Assembly (NCBI GenBank): GCA_001600095.1
Contig: BCIX01000003.1
Span: 806,001 to 870,000, forward strand
Direction of reading: 5' to 3'
Source: Bullera alba
Taxonomy: Eukaryota; Basidiomycota; Tremellomycetes; Tremellales; Bulleraceae
DNA length: 64,000 nucleotides
Each line of letters starts with the position of its first letter. Within the stretch, counting starts at the first letter, position 1. Of this stretch, positions 20,812-32,620 are shown one piece after another. The notes beneath the pieces are model-generated. The model saw only the letters and a program-made list of their open reading frames with translations. It made no database searches and had not been told where the DNA came from. The position numbers and the translations under genes are program-made.

Positions 20812-21557
20812 CTAGTTGCAGCCCCCGGGGATGGCTTCCACCTTCTCCACCTTTGCCCCATTCGTCTGTTCATACTCGAGCAACACCTTGACCTTGTCCG
20901 CACTGGCGCTCGACTCGTCAAAGACGTATCCCAGCCATTCCTTGACTAGCTTTCGAGCGAGCTCTAGTCCTATGACCCTTTGACCCAGGGCTAGCACTTG
21001 GGCATTGTTTGATAGGATCAGTCGTTCGACCGAGAACGAGTCGCTGGGCGGCCGGGTTAGCATTGATGACGGAGGGGACAGCAGACGAAGGAGATTTGGC
21101 GACTCACTGTGCTGTGCTGGCTCTGATACCGGGCTACTCAGGGTCAGCGGTCAGTCATACATATCGACAAGCCGGTTGACATTGTGGGTCTATCAGGGGA
21201 CGGTGACACTCACAACTTTATTCGCCGACATGGCAACTCCCATACCTACCAATCAGTCAGTCCTCGCGCTCACTCGATCATCGTCTTCGACGATAGCTCC
21301 CCGCTGGACTCACCGGTGCCGCAGATCAACAACCCCCGATCGGCTTTTCCGTCAATAATGGCCTGCCCGACTTCCACCCCGACAAGCGGGTAGGCCCTAT
21401 TGAAGTCCTTTCCATCTTTCGTCACGCCGACGTCTATCACCTCCGTGACCCGGGGATCCTTCTCGAGGTCCTTGATCAGGGCGGTTTTGTACTCCCATCC
21501 GGCGTTGTCGCAGCCTACGACAATACGCCACTGTGGTGAGCTCGACGAGGATGTCAT
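20812..21557 (-). CDS. RpiB/LacAB-family sugar-phosphate isomerase
   Basis: Four exons encode 177 residues. The family core is intact: [12 protein letters not shown] (13-24), the phosphate-binding and catalytic loop [20 protein letters not shown] (76-95, with the active cysteine in ICGTG), ASTAHDSF, and [15 protein letters not shown]. RpiB enzymes interconvert aldose and ketose phosphates (ribose-5-P, allose-6-P, or erythrulose-4-P/erythrose-4-P). The DNAG/SNNAQ variants instead of DHAG/NDAN are closer to the tetrose-phosphate-type relatives I know of than to classical ribose-5-phosphate isomerase B, but this is impression rather than alignment. Fungi normally use RpiA for the pentose phosphate pathway, so an RpiB homologue next to a DAK kinase suggests a sugar-alcohol route. 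Confidence 0.9.
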
Positions 21558-22445
21558 TGGGTATTGTGTGTGTTCTGTGCGTTCGGGCTGCGGGTGGTAT
21601 TCTCGGTGGGTGTCGTGGAAGCCGGTTTATAGGTGTTCAGCGTTCTTAGATTCTTGGGCTAGGCCTGGCAGAACTTTACAAGGACAACAGCAACATGAAC
21701 ACTTTGCATTCCACCGCTCGACCGAGACTGCCGCCGTGTACCGCTGACCGCTGGCCAAAACCCTTGCATGGCCATGTATGGAGTCAGCACCGGGCCGAAA
21801 CACGCCCAGCCGGAATCATCGTGTCCGATTGGTGTCCGAGCTTGCGGCGCTGGGGACAGCTGGGCGGAGCTGGGCGCCGAGTTTAGCCGACAGCGTCTAT
21901 GACCCTCGTCACTTGTTCTCATGAGCAGCATGAGCAGTAGACATTTGATTGAGTCTACTGAGGTTCGCTTCCCGTGATGCTACTCGCCTCTGCAAGCATG
22001 AAGCAGTGAAGTGGGAGACCTGTTGAAAGCCTGCAGGAATGTGTGACACCCCAACATCGCTCAGGATCGCACCGCAGCTGTACTATTCACACTTCATGAT
22101 GATATCGACCAAACGAAAGCCTGTCTAGTCTCGAACTTCTACCGACTATGCCTACTCCTCTTCCTCGACTCAATCCTCTTCCCTTGGGCCTCTTCCTCGA
22201 CTCAATCCTCTCCCCTTGGGCCGAGATACTACTGATGCCGGATGACCGTACAAAAGCCTTTTGGAAAGGTTTGGAAAGGAAGAACAGAGATTCCGTAGAC
22301 GAAAGAAGGCTGGATCCTCTCTTGCATTTATCGGCTGAACGACAATCAGCGATGAATCCCCAATGGCTCAAGTGCTCGAACTGTCGAAGAGCGGCGGGCA
22401 AGCAACCCGAGCATGGATCATGTTGATGTAAGAGGAGAATAGTAC
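21558..22445. other. 888 bp between isomerase start and SKP1 3' end
   Basis: Contains the isomerase promoter, a 6-bp inverted repeat (CGGCGC near 21848 and GCGCCG near 21878), and a 32-bp tandem duplication (22157-22220). An open frame at 22148-22426 on the plus strand is made by the duplication and is not supported as a gene. Confidence 0.45.
22157..22220. repeat. 32-bp tandem duplication, one mismatch
   Basis: Copies at 22157-22188 and 22189-22220 are identical except for one T/C. It probably lies in or beyond the SKP1 3' UTR. Confidence 0.9.
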
Positions 22446-23595
22446 TCACTCCTCAGCCCACTCGTTCTCTCGCTTGATCTGCTCCTCCTCCTCAGGAGTG
22501 AAGCTGAAAGACGTGTCAGCTAACGTACTCTGAAGACGATATGGAGAGCTCACTCGTTCTGGATGTTGAAGAGCGTTCGGATCTGCTCTGGCGTCTTGCC
22601 CTTGATCATGTTGCTACAGGTGGGTCAGAAATCGCTGAGATGGAAGAAGCAGGCAGTGATAACGTACGCGACCTGTGGGAAAGGTCAGCTGAGAGCTCGA
22701 TGTCTACTATAGCTGTCTACACCCACAGTCTTGCACCCGACATCACTGGAGGAACATCAGAAGATTAGCTCTGTGCTATGCGGGACTGAACGTTTCGCAG
22801 GTGCGGAAGCAAAACCCCCGTCGCCGGGACGAGGCGAAAAGCCTCCGATAAGGTAGTGGTACTTACAGCAATGGCTTGATATCTAAGTAGTTGGCCGCGA
22901 GGATGATCTCGAAGAGCATCTCCTGGTCGACCTGGATGAACCTGGAGCAGAGTCAGCATCTGTAGATTTAAGGCGGTATGAGTTGTATGCTGCAGCGATA
23001 AGAGACACCAGGCAATAAGCCTGAGGCTGACCGGTGTATGTACAGTGTACCAAGCCAGGTGACGATCCCGCACTCGCACTTGTGGGTCGGGGGGCAAGAT
23101 GAGATGGCGAAGGAAATTCGCACTGTATTGGCACACGTGCACGGATAGATGGATCAGAGGAAAAACCCCGCTTACCTCGAGTCCCACTCGCCGATCTCGG
23201 CGGTCCTTCGTCGCGAGTCGTCGGCGTCGGCGTCGGCGGCAGGGAGCGGGTCGTTCTTGTGGTGGTCGCAGTACTCGAGGACCTTGGCGAGGACCGAGGA
23301 AGAGACATTTGGCAACGGGATCATGGCGTCTTGTCCGGGAAGATCTGCGTTGCAACATCAGTATTTTCCTCGCCGACCGACAGCATCATCTGTCACCGCG
23401 GCGCCGCGTCCAACCCCTCCTTCTCACTGCACTGATCCACGAGATCATGGCATGACACATCAGAGAGACCCAGGATCACTCACCCTCGAGCATGGTCTTC
23501 ATGAGCTGACTCCTCTCGGCGACCCTTTTCTCGACGGTGAATTGCTCATCGTCAGAGGTCTGGAGGATGACGGTGTCTTTTTTCTCGCTGGACAT
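22446..23595 (-). CDS. SKP1: SKP1, SCF ubiquitin-ligase adaptor
   Basis: Seven exons give 165 residues, normal for fungal Skp1. The BTB/POZ-fold half holds [21 protein letters not shown] and a loop rich in Asp ([12 protein letters not shown]). The C-terminal half holds FDI-type segment [18 protein letters not shown], then [17 protein letters not shown] and [16 protein letters not shown], the F-box-binding helices. Skp1 links F-box proteins to cullin in SCF complexes and also acts at kinetochores. One exon is only 5 nt (22668-22672, GTCGC), encoding parts of Val-Ala in CKTVANM. Without it the frame breaks, so the exon is well supported. Confidence 0.96.
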
Positions 23596-24314
23596 TGCGG
23601 CTGTGATTTGCGCTGGGGTAAAGGTGTCTGTGAGAAGGAAGTTTCGATGGATGGAAAGTCGAAATCGAGCAGTGTGGACTGATCAAAGGATGATGGCAGC
23701 TGATGGAATGAGAAGGGGTGTTGAAGGAACCCCCCGCGTTTCGTGTTCACAGGCCTATGAGGGAGACATCTGCTCTAGGGGCCTAACGGGGATCAAACCT
23801 CGCGTGCCTAACTTGACCACGTGAGTGGCAATCCCGATTTCCAAAATAGCTTTTGCTATTTGGTCCCGCTTCTCATGATCCCGGGTGCCGTGACTGCAGC
23901 GTCATCGTCGAAAGATTCACTCGACCGACATGGATTCGGCGACCATGGAGACAGCGCTCGAGGGCATACTCACCCAATACAGCAAGTTGGACAGGCGGTA
24001 GTCGATCACAGGTAGGCTCAAGACCTCACAGACGATTCGTTCGACCCGCTGTCAAGGACCATACAATACCGACCTCGTTTGACGCACTTCACGCCGGTCC
24101 AGAATATCCGGAAGTCGATCATCGAAGAGATCTGATCAATAATCAAACCCTTGATCAACTCATAACGCGAACACTAGAGGTCTCACTATTTCGACTACAG
24201 AGTCTCTACATATATCTAGCTCAGAGAGCTATAGCGCCCTAGCCGAGCATCGACCTGTCGAACGAGGTATACTTGCTATCCACTTGCCCTTAAAGCGCTC
24301 CCGCTCTAGGCAAC
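23596..24314. other. 719-bp divergent promoter (SKP1 / Zn2Cys6 factor)
   Basis: No coding region or clear repeat seen. Confidence 0.45.
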
Positions 24315-27300
24315 ATGTACGAGAACGAATACGACGTCACGCAGAATGACAACTTTGTGTGGCCCCCACCTCCCGGCTACGAATATGGCAGAATAGGTGG
24401 CAGGGCACAGCCAGCTCTGAACGGTGCTCTGCCGCCTGTACCCGTTCCTGGGCAACCAAACTGGATACCCTCGCCCGCCATGAACAGCTACCCACCATCC
24501 TTCTCCGACCCGGAGGAATGGTACGGCACTCCAATGGCCAAAGCCCAAGCAGGTCCCTCTACCGGTCACCTCCCACCCCAACAGGCTCCTGGACCAATAT
24601 ACAACACATATCCCCCTCCTCCTCCACCTCCTCCAGGAGCCGGAAGAGCGAGGCAGTTGTCGATACAGTCAAACCCGCCATACCCACCCCAACCCCCGTC
24701 CGCGGGTACATCCACCATGAGGTCGTCCTACACCCCTCAAGAGCACACCTCCAGTGCTACCCCAGAACAAGACGGACGAGGCGCTGCATCCCAGCATAGA
24801 AGGAAGAGCTCGGGCTTGGCCGAGTCGAGGTCCGAGGACGAGCCGAGGAACGGAGGAAACAAGAAGAAGAGGAAGAAGAGCGTTGCCGACGCGGAGGGAG
24901 ATGCTGCCCCTCAGGCTGCTGAGGCTCCGAAAGAGAAAGAGAAAAGGACAAAGACAGGTCGAGCTTGTGATGCTTGTGTGAGTCGCAGTCCTGGTCAACT
25001 GTAGGAGATAGGCCTGGAAATGTTGTTGACTATCTGTCCCAGCGGACCAAGAAGATCAGGTGCGATATCCTGACCCAAATTGAAAAAAGCCGGACTGGTG
25101 ATGGGCAACCTATTTGCGCGCATTGCAAGCAGGCCGGTATCGAATGCACCTCTTTCCTGCCCATTACCGAAACACGGTTCAAGAAGAAGAAGCAGACGAG
25201 TGAGTATCGCTTGCCAGTTTGGGCACTCTATGGCTAACATAGAATCGTAGACGAATCTCAACCTGATGGATCGACATCCGCACCGGGCGCTGAGGCCGGC
25301 AGCCCAGCGGCTGGTGTCCTGGAAAGCCCTTCGGAACCGCGAGAAGTTCCTGCCAGAGTAGAGGGTGAGCGCATTGCTCCTGTGCCGGAGCTCACTGACA
25401 CTCCTGTTCCAGGCCCGACATCCTTGTCATTCCTCTTACAGACGTCACTTCCTGCCTCCACCAGCGAAGCTTGGGATCTGCGAGAACACAATAAATGGGA
25501 GATCAGCGAGGATGGCGATGGAATCATTAAAGTCACCGCCCCTCCCAATGCCGGCAGCCACTATCACGCCGATGCCGACCTGGACGACCCGAGCAAGGCC
25601 CATAATCGACTCAACAAGCCCGTCCTTTCTGCTCACACGATATCACTCTTGGTTAACGCATACTTTGACTATACGGCACCTCTATTCCCGATCGTCTGTC
25701 GCACCGATTTCACCACAAACGGCGTAACGAGCCCGTTATTGCTCTACTCGATTTGCGGGCTGGGTGCGACTAGAAGGCAATTCCCAAGAGAGCTGTTCTC
25801 GGGCGTGAGAGGGGTGATCAATGGCTTGCTCAGGTCGAATGACATTTTGAGCGACGCCAGGTTCGAAAACGTTCAGGCTTTGGTGAGTTGAAGAACGTCG
25901 AGTTTCGCTGATATGATGCAGCTATTGCTGTCGCAAGTGGGGGATCTGCACGCTCAGCCTACTGCCGCCACTGCCAGTGCTTCCCTGATGCGCCTAGCCT
26001 CGGCCATCAGAATGGTGAGTCCGATGTCATCTTGACAACGCTCGGTCACTCACGTCAGAGCAGGCACAAGATCTGGGGTTGCATAGGGAATCAACGGTGC
26101 GAGCCCAGACTGCAGAAGATCTCGTCGTGGTGGAGAATCGACGACGAGTCTGGGCCACTTGCGTCATTCTCGATAGATGGTGAGTGCTCTCTGCGGCTTA
26201 TCCGAGTTCAAGATTGACGGATCCAGGTTCGGTGCTGCACTGGGTATTCCCCTCTTGGTCGATCTGCTCGACTGCGACGTTTTGCTTCCTGCGCCATATC
26301 GAATCGTGCTCGGGACCGAACCTTCCACATGGCCCATCGAGCCCAGCTTTGTGGGATTGGCCGAACACCTCAAATTGTCGATCCTGGTGGGCAGGGTGTT
26401 GAAGACGATATACTCGCCCACCGGTCTCAAGCACGCCAAGGACGAGCAATTGGAGAGTATACTCGCCGATATGCGGGAATGGCATGCGAACCTCCCTGAT
26501 CATTTGCGCTTCACCGGAAACGACTCGGGTTGCGCAGCAGGTAAGCCAGTGATGACTCGGGTTATCATCTCAGACTTACAGTCTTATTTCTAGGCCTGCT
26601 TCATCTGTCATACACTGCGCTCCAGTTCCTCTTCTGGAGGGTGTTCATGCGTATAACGTACACGTGCCCACCTCATGTTACGTTCCGACTCCATATCAAG
26701 GATTGGAACGACATGCTCAAATGCTCCACCGAGTCGATTGAGTGGCTTCACGCGAAAGACGACGCTCTCGACACGATCTTCATCTACGCCTATACTGCCA
26801 CGAGCTGCGCTTTGGTCCAGTACCACACCTGGGCCAGACGGCGGACTAGGCACGCATTGGACATGTTGAAGCTGGTCAAGGAGACTGCAAACAAGTGGGA
26901 GGCGGCCGTCAAGCCAGGTGAGTCCGTGACTATCTTCGATATCTCCCTTGGATCGATGTTGATGAGACTCAGACCAAATGTCGATACGGCGCAAGACGTG
27001 CGAGACCATGACTCTGCTCTACGAAGCCGCACTCAAGACGAATCCCGTGGTTGAGGAACCGCAAGATCGACCGGCGGCAGTGAACCCGACCACAGGGGTG
27101 CGGACCCGTGATGCCGTCGGTAAAGTCTTTTGGCTCAAAGACGAGGATATGCCCGGCGGAGGGATATGGGTCGCCAGCTGTGAAGAGGACATAGAGGACT
27201 GTGGCGTGCCTAGGGATTGTGTCATGCTGGAAAGTGAACTGGAACCTAATAGCAAAGCGGCGAAACAGTTTGAACTCGCCAAAGCGAAAGACGAGCACGC

Positions 27301-27850
27301 CACCGGTGACGAGGGGCACAACTTGTCATCTACGGAGGAGCGATTGACGGGGCCACAACCGACCCAGCCGACGATACTGTCCCTAGAAGAAGGAGAGGAG
27401 GACTCGGCTCGAGGGGAAGGCAGTATGGATTTGCCGGGCCATCAGGGCCAAGCGCATCCATTGACAGAACAGCAGCAACAGCAATTATCAGCCCTGGGCA
27501 TCTTCCAGGATTTCCAGAGTACATCCAATGTCAATCCCCAGTTGAACTTTGGTGACTTTGGCGATTCGCAAATCATGGCCACTCCAGTGAGTCTCGAGCT
27601 TCAAGCTTCTACAGAGAGGATGAAGAGGGGAAGCTGATGAGGGGCTTGCTTAGCAAATGGTGCAGAACGGAGACGCCACTATTGACTTCACGTTGCTCGA
27701 AGGGTTGCCGATGAGTGGCTTTGACTTCCCCTCTTGGGAGGTGAGTAAATCCAGTGTCGAGGTTGGATACCCCGTTGACAGCCTCGGTAGCAATACTTCC
27801 AGGGGATAAACCAGAACATCCCGACCGATGCATATGGCCTGATGCAGTGA
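24315..27850 (+). CDS. Zn2Cys6 fungal transcription factor with fungal-specific TF domain
   Basis: About ten exons, all joining in frame (24315-24977, 25043-25199, 25251-25364, 25413-25882, 25922-26014, 26064-26179 and onward), ending at TGA 27848-27850. The N-terminal 190 residues are Pro/Tyr/Gly-rich, followed by a basic patch (NKKKRKK). The zinc cluster is C-x2-C-x6-C-x17-C-x2-C-x6-C (CDAC, RTKKIRC, CAHC, KQAGIEC) followed by the basic stretch TRFKKKKQT. The middle homology region starts at HTISLLVNAYFDYTAPLFP and includes ASLMRLASAIRMAQDLGLHR, diagnostic of the fungal TF regulatory domain. The C-terminus is acidic and Gln-rich, like an activation domain. The first intron falls exactly between the second Cys and the following Arg. 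The 17-residue loop is longer than the usual 5-12. Confidence 0.92.
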
Positions 27851-28251
27851 AGAACAGAAAGGGAGCGAGGGTTGGCAGATGAGAGTAGAGAGTGACGATG
27901 GGAGCACGAACTAGAGCGTTGTCACTTGTACGAGTAGTGTTGTGCTAGTATTGCAATCCTGGGCAAACCTCGACCTAGGCCCTGTTACATGTATACATTC
28001 CTTGTTCAATGCAAGATCTATCGGTCTCACTGTATAGATAGTCCGATGTTCCGACCCCAAGACGTCTAGTCTTTGTACCTGTACATTACTCCTCGCTATC
28101 ACCCTTCGAATTGCGCAGTCGATTGTCGAGATGTAAGACTCTGTCTTGATCCATCGACGCTCTATCTGCATCTCCTGCCACTATCATGAGCGCTTCGGTG
28201 CCACAGGTTCTAGGCCAGGTGCGGGGTACAGCCTGGTACAGCCTATTATTC
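27851..28251. other. 401 bp between convergent genes
   Basis: 3' flanks only; nothing further seen. Confidence 0.5.
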
Positions 28252-29915
28252 TCACGACAGCCGCCTCATGATGAGCTCATACCTACCCACGTGGTCAGCT
28301 CTGCAATATCTCTGGCAACCCTTTCGATAGCAGAGTCGACTCACGACAACATTGTCACTGCGCTATTCGGCACCGTCCTCACTAGGTTGATACTCAGCCC
28401 CCTATAAAACCCTCTCCAGCCATCTTGCCGTTTGATCTTCAAAAAGTTGTCCACTATGCCACCGGTTTTGTAGCTCGTCCAGCGGGTACTCCTCCCGCCA
28501 GTAAGTGTGTGCAGGGTGGGGTTGCTCGCCAGAGCATTCGTTGGTCGTGGTGGTGGCGGGTCCGATCCCGTGACCAGCGGGGAGTACAGGGTGGGATGGC
28601 CTTGTGATGGGAAGATACGGGGTGGAACCGTTGATGAGCCAGTGGGATGCAGCGGTGTCCGAGATGAGCCAGAAGATGCAGGTGAGGGCGAGGAGGAGGA
28701 GGCGTTCTTGTGGATTTGGAGTCGAGTCCGGAGTACTTCATGGGGATAAGTAGCCAGCGAAGCCACCATCTTGGAGAAGGCCGAACACATCAATATCGTC
28801 GATGGGCTCAGTGGTCGATTATCCCCTTTATCCACTGGAAAGAATCAGCTTCGTCTTACTCATGGCAGTCTCGCATAGCTGGACACTTACCTGCCCACGA
28901 CTTTGCCTTCTCATACAGGGGAAACTGGACGGCGACGTGGCTGACGCCCATAAGACTCGGGAGGAGACCTTTGTAGAATGCTCGGAAGCCTTCTGTCCGG
29001 TATATAGTCGCAATGGCATCGAATGTGTGTTTATACCGTGCTGATGAGGGCGGGTCTGCAGCCTGAGCCTAGAGTTGCAATGCATCAGCTGATACCCAGG
29101 ACAACCTGTTCGAGGTCCAAGCAGCGGAATACTTACCATGAACCTCGTCTTCACTACCCAGAGGGGGTTTGTCAATATCGTCCCAGACGCTCCAGCCGTC
29201 ATTGCCGCTGCAACGTGGACAAGCGCAGTCTCCGCCCCGGGGTGGCCTAGAGCAAGAGCATATCGATCAGCACACGTCCCAAGGGATGCACAAGGGTACA
29301 CTGAAATGTGCAGTGTAGGGGAGACTCACTTCCTCGGTTCGGATTCACCCATTCTCCTAATCGATCCTTGACCAGATCATACACTGTGAAGTATATCCCC
29401 CACGTAGGCAGATATCCCCCTAACGTAGGTCCCAGACCTCTATAGAAACCTCTGAATCCCGCTTGCCGCCATATCCGCAGAACCGTCTTATTAACCCCTT
29501 CGTAGTCGACCGAGGTCGTGGAGAGGTGTTGGGCCTGTAATCTCGTCTTGACCACATCCAGCGGGCAAGTCACTATTGACGACACCAATCCCGCACCCGC
29601 CCCGGCCGTCATGGAGTGAAATCTACGGGGTATACTGATACTCTGGTTCGTATATGGTATGTGGATGACTCCAGGAGTGTGAGACGGTGCCGTTGGGGAA
29701 GTTTGGGATTGATCTTGGTCATCCTCTGGATCCTCGTGGTCGATGTATCCGTGATGCTCCTCCCGAAGTGATACCTCCTGTAGAGCTGATCCTGCGGCGT
29801 CTCTGTCCAGAGAGTCCGAAGATGACTCTTGAGCGACGGGGGACCGGTCGGAGGTGTATGTCGGCCGTCTGGATGTGCTGGCTTCTGCCGTGCCGTCCCG
29901 AGATAAGAGGCCCAT
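28252..29915 (-). CDS. Mitochondrial carrier, NAD+/pyrimidine-nucleotide/folate type
   Basis: Multi-exon solute carrier with three repeats. The P-x-D/E-x2-K/R signatures are CPLDVVKTRLQAQ (repeat 1), NPLWVVKTRFM (repeat 2) and YPHEVLRTRLQ (repeat 3). The tryptophan in repeat 2 and the YPHE in repeat 3 are typical of the NDT (NAD+), RIM2 (pyrimidine nucleotide) and FLX1 (FAD/folate) branch. Each repeat ends with a GFRGFYRGL-type motif. The first 90 residues are an acidic, Ser-rich extension. The C-terminus is SYELIMRRLS. Repeat 3 carries a Ser/Pro-rich insert of roughly 60 residues between LQIHKNAS and the following matrix helix. It sits in the inner mitochondrial membrane; NAD+ transport is the best guess. 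Confidence 0.87.
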
Positions 29916-30493
29916 ATTGATTGTTCCCTCCCTGTGGGCTCGGGAGCTGGATCATCGTCAGCTCGCCATACATATAGATTACAGCTGAAGGTATGAAGAC
30001 TCACCAGTTCCCGTCTTGGCCGCCGCCGCGGTATGGATCCCAGAGAAAGGATCCCCGGAGGGCTACTCCTGATGAATCCGACGACTGCTGCTTTACGATA
30101 CGCCTCGCATTGGCTGTGCCCCTTCTGAACGGCGATTACGATGTGAGCTTGCTTCAGGGTGGCGTGTGCAGTGCTGCCCTAGTGTCGAGAGCGAAGTCGG
30201 GTCTCGTAGATCCGAGTATGGACAGCGACAAGGATAGATCAGATGAACGACGTTATGATCAAGCTCAACTCGGCGCATTTTGGAGGACGTCAGCGGAGAC
30301 AATTTAAAAGCAACCGCGGGCGGGTCATGCCAGCGGTAGGCCGTCGTCCGTTGATGAGCACTCTGCAGGTGTTCACGCCTTGCAATACATGGAGACAACC
30401 AAGGACCGCGGGCACGACGGACGACTGCTCGGTCCCACACAAGCGTGATACATGGAAACATATTTGCAACATCCCAGATACCTCTCGACACTC
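29916..30493. other. 578 bp, carrier promoter and NOP12 3' flank
   Basis: No supported coding region or RNA gene. Confidence 0.45.
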
Positions 30494-32290
30494 TCAATCG
30501 AAGACGATCTTCGCGCCTTCTGCCTTGACAATCCCCACCTTTTCTCGCTTAGCCATGGCCAACGCAGCACCCGGCCTAGGTCGACCCGACGACTGCCACT
30601 TCTTGCCCCTTTCGTCACGCTTATCCCCACCTCCCCAGCTCTGCTTGGGTTCGGGGTACTCGGCATCCTGGTCATAGTCCTCCGTGGCAGCAGGCTGGTC
30701 ATCAACGTAGCCTTGATGCGTCTCGCTGTCCGTGGGTCTAGCCGGTCGAGCAGGTCTGGCAGTGGGTTTGTCGCGTTTCGGTCTGTTGGGGTCGGCGTTC
30801 TCGGCGCCTTTGACTCGTTCAGTACCGGATCGCTTGGTAGCGGATTCCGAGGCGTACTAACAAGGCCGGTCAGTCTCGAATAGGCAGAGCAGCATCACGG
30901 AGATTGGGCTTACCTGAAGGTTGAGCTTTCGTCCGGAGAAGAAATGGTTCTTCCTGTTCACCAGCGTCTTCGTGGCCTCTTGCGGAGAGTGGAAGTCGAG
31001 GAAAGCGAAACTGAACACTAGTATCAGTTATCCGTCCGTGGCTAGAGACGCCGGACTCACCCTTTACACCTGCCTGTATCCTCGAAAGCGCCCAATCTGA
31101 CTTTTCGCAATCCCGACTTCTTTCCCCCTCGCGGATCAACACGCTCCGGGACATCGGCCTTCTTCTCCTCGCCTCCCTCACCAGTCTCGCCTTGCTCCGC
31201 CTTGTCCTCTTGTTCCTGCTTGAGATCGGCCTCGGCCTTCTCATCGGCATTCAGCTCAATGTAGTCCCGGAGTCCCTCCTCTGTAGCGTCGAAGGGAAGG
31301 TTGCCCATGAACAAAGTGGAGCTCTCTGGGTGTTGCTGTCGTTTCAGGATGCCATAGGCGTCGGTACCAGGTTTGAGCTTCTCCGGTCTGGGCGTCAAGG
31401 CGTTGGGCAGAACGGTGTGGTCGTCACCTGGTCAACAGGCCTTAGCTATAGGTCTGACTGTTTTGCTTTGTTGCTCACCTCGCTTTATCAGGAGCTTTCG
31501 ACCCTCGAAGAAACTCTCACTCAGCGCGACTGCCATGTTCTGCAGTTCTGGTGAAGCAAAGTCGACATACGCGAATCTGCGCATCGTCCGTCAATCTCTA
31601 CGCCCAGTCCCCAAGAGGAACTTGGACTCACCCTCTGTTGGTTGGGGCGAAAGCACCTTTGCCCGGCTTCATGGGCAGCTTGACCCTCGTCACCGCTCCA
31701 ACGGGATTTCCCCCTTGGCCCAAAAGGCCCTTCTCAAAGAACGCCTGTAATGTCTCCCCTGTTGTCTTGTAGGCGAGATTGCCCACCCATATCGAATTCT
31801 GCCTCTGAGCCGGCTTTTCCTTCTTCTTCACCTCCTCCTCGCCCTCTTCTCCACCTTCTGCCCCATCTTCCCTCTTTTTGCCCTTCACATCCTTGCTGTT
31901 CGAAGAGATCTTGGGTGAGAGGTCCGGTAGACCCTTTTTGGCCCTCTTCTTCGCTGCTCTAGCCTCGGCTTTGGACAGTGGCTCGGGGGCATCGACATCG
32001 ATCTCGAGTAATGTCCCGTCATCCACTTGCTCAACTTCATCCTCCCCTTTGGAGTTTCGTCTCCTCTTCAACTTCTTCCTGCTGGATTCGTCGGCAGCTG
32101 AAGGCGATGCAGACCTTGCGGCAGCAGCGGACGACTCGGCATGCACGGGTCCGTCGACAACCATGGCATCGTCTGCGATGGGAGGGACGGTAGCAGCGGC
32201 TAATTTGGCGGCTTTGCGGGCGTCCCTGGCCGCTTGCTCTTCGGGGGTTCTCGAGCTCTTGCTCTTCTTGCTGCTGACTTCGGCGGACAT
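30494..32290 (-). CDS. NOP12: Nucleolar RNA-binding protein with two RRMs (NOP12/RBM34-like)
   Basis: About five exons. The N-terminal 160 residues are Lys/Ala/Asp-rich with basic clusters (RKKLKRRRNSK, KKRAKKG). RRM1 begins SIWVGNLAYKTTGETLQAFF (RNP2 IWVGNL) with RNP1 FAYVDF after an intron. RRM2 begins TLFMGNLPFDATEEGLRDYI (RNP2) and has RNP1 KGFAFLDF, again placed just after an intron. A long acidic Glu/Lys insert splits RRM2. The C-terminus is charged and ends with KAEGAKIVFD. Nop12 acts in pre-25S rRNA processing in the nucleolus. I chose the ATG at 32290 (MSAEVSSKK); there is no upstream in-frame ATG before a stop. Confidence 0.9.
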
Positions 32291-32620
32291 GTTGAGCAAT
32301 GTCGAGTCGTGGGTTAGCTGAGTGCTGACGTGCTAGATGCAACAGATGATGTAGACTCGCAGTCATGGACCAGCTGCTACCGCTCGCAGAGTGCAGCAGA
32401 ACCTTCAAATTAATATTGAAATCGGCGTCCGGCTTCCAACGGAAGCGCCCAGCTATCTTACGTAACTGTTCCACGTCGCGCCAACTCTTCGCAGGCTGCA
32501 GCTCCAGGCGCTTTCGATGTCGTCGACGGCCTGCTGGGTGATACTGACACCGATAGCGATCAAGATTTAGAGCTGAATCAAGGCCTCAAGCCGAAGACAC
32601 TACAATAAGAACTACTTGCC
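32291..32620. other. 330-bp divergent promoter (NOP12 / YIF1)
   Basis: Contains no coding region. Some GC-rich sequence near 32510 may be UTR. Confidence 0.45.

Noticed and set aside
22148..22426. Plus-strand open frame of 92 codons downstream of SKP1
   Set aside because: It is created by the 32-bp duplication in CT-rich sequence; no domain, no splice-consistent extension and no conserved motif.
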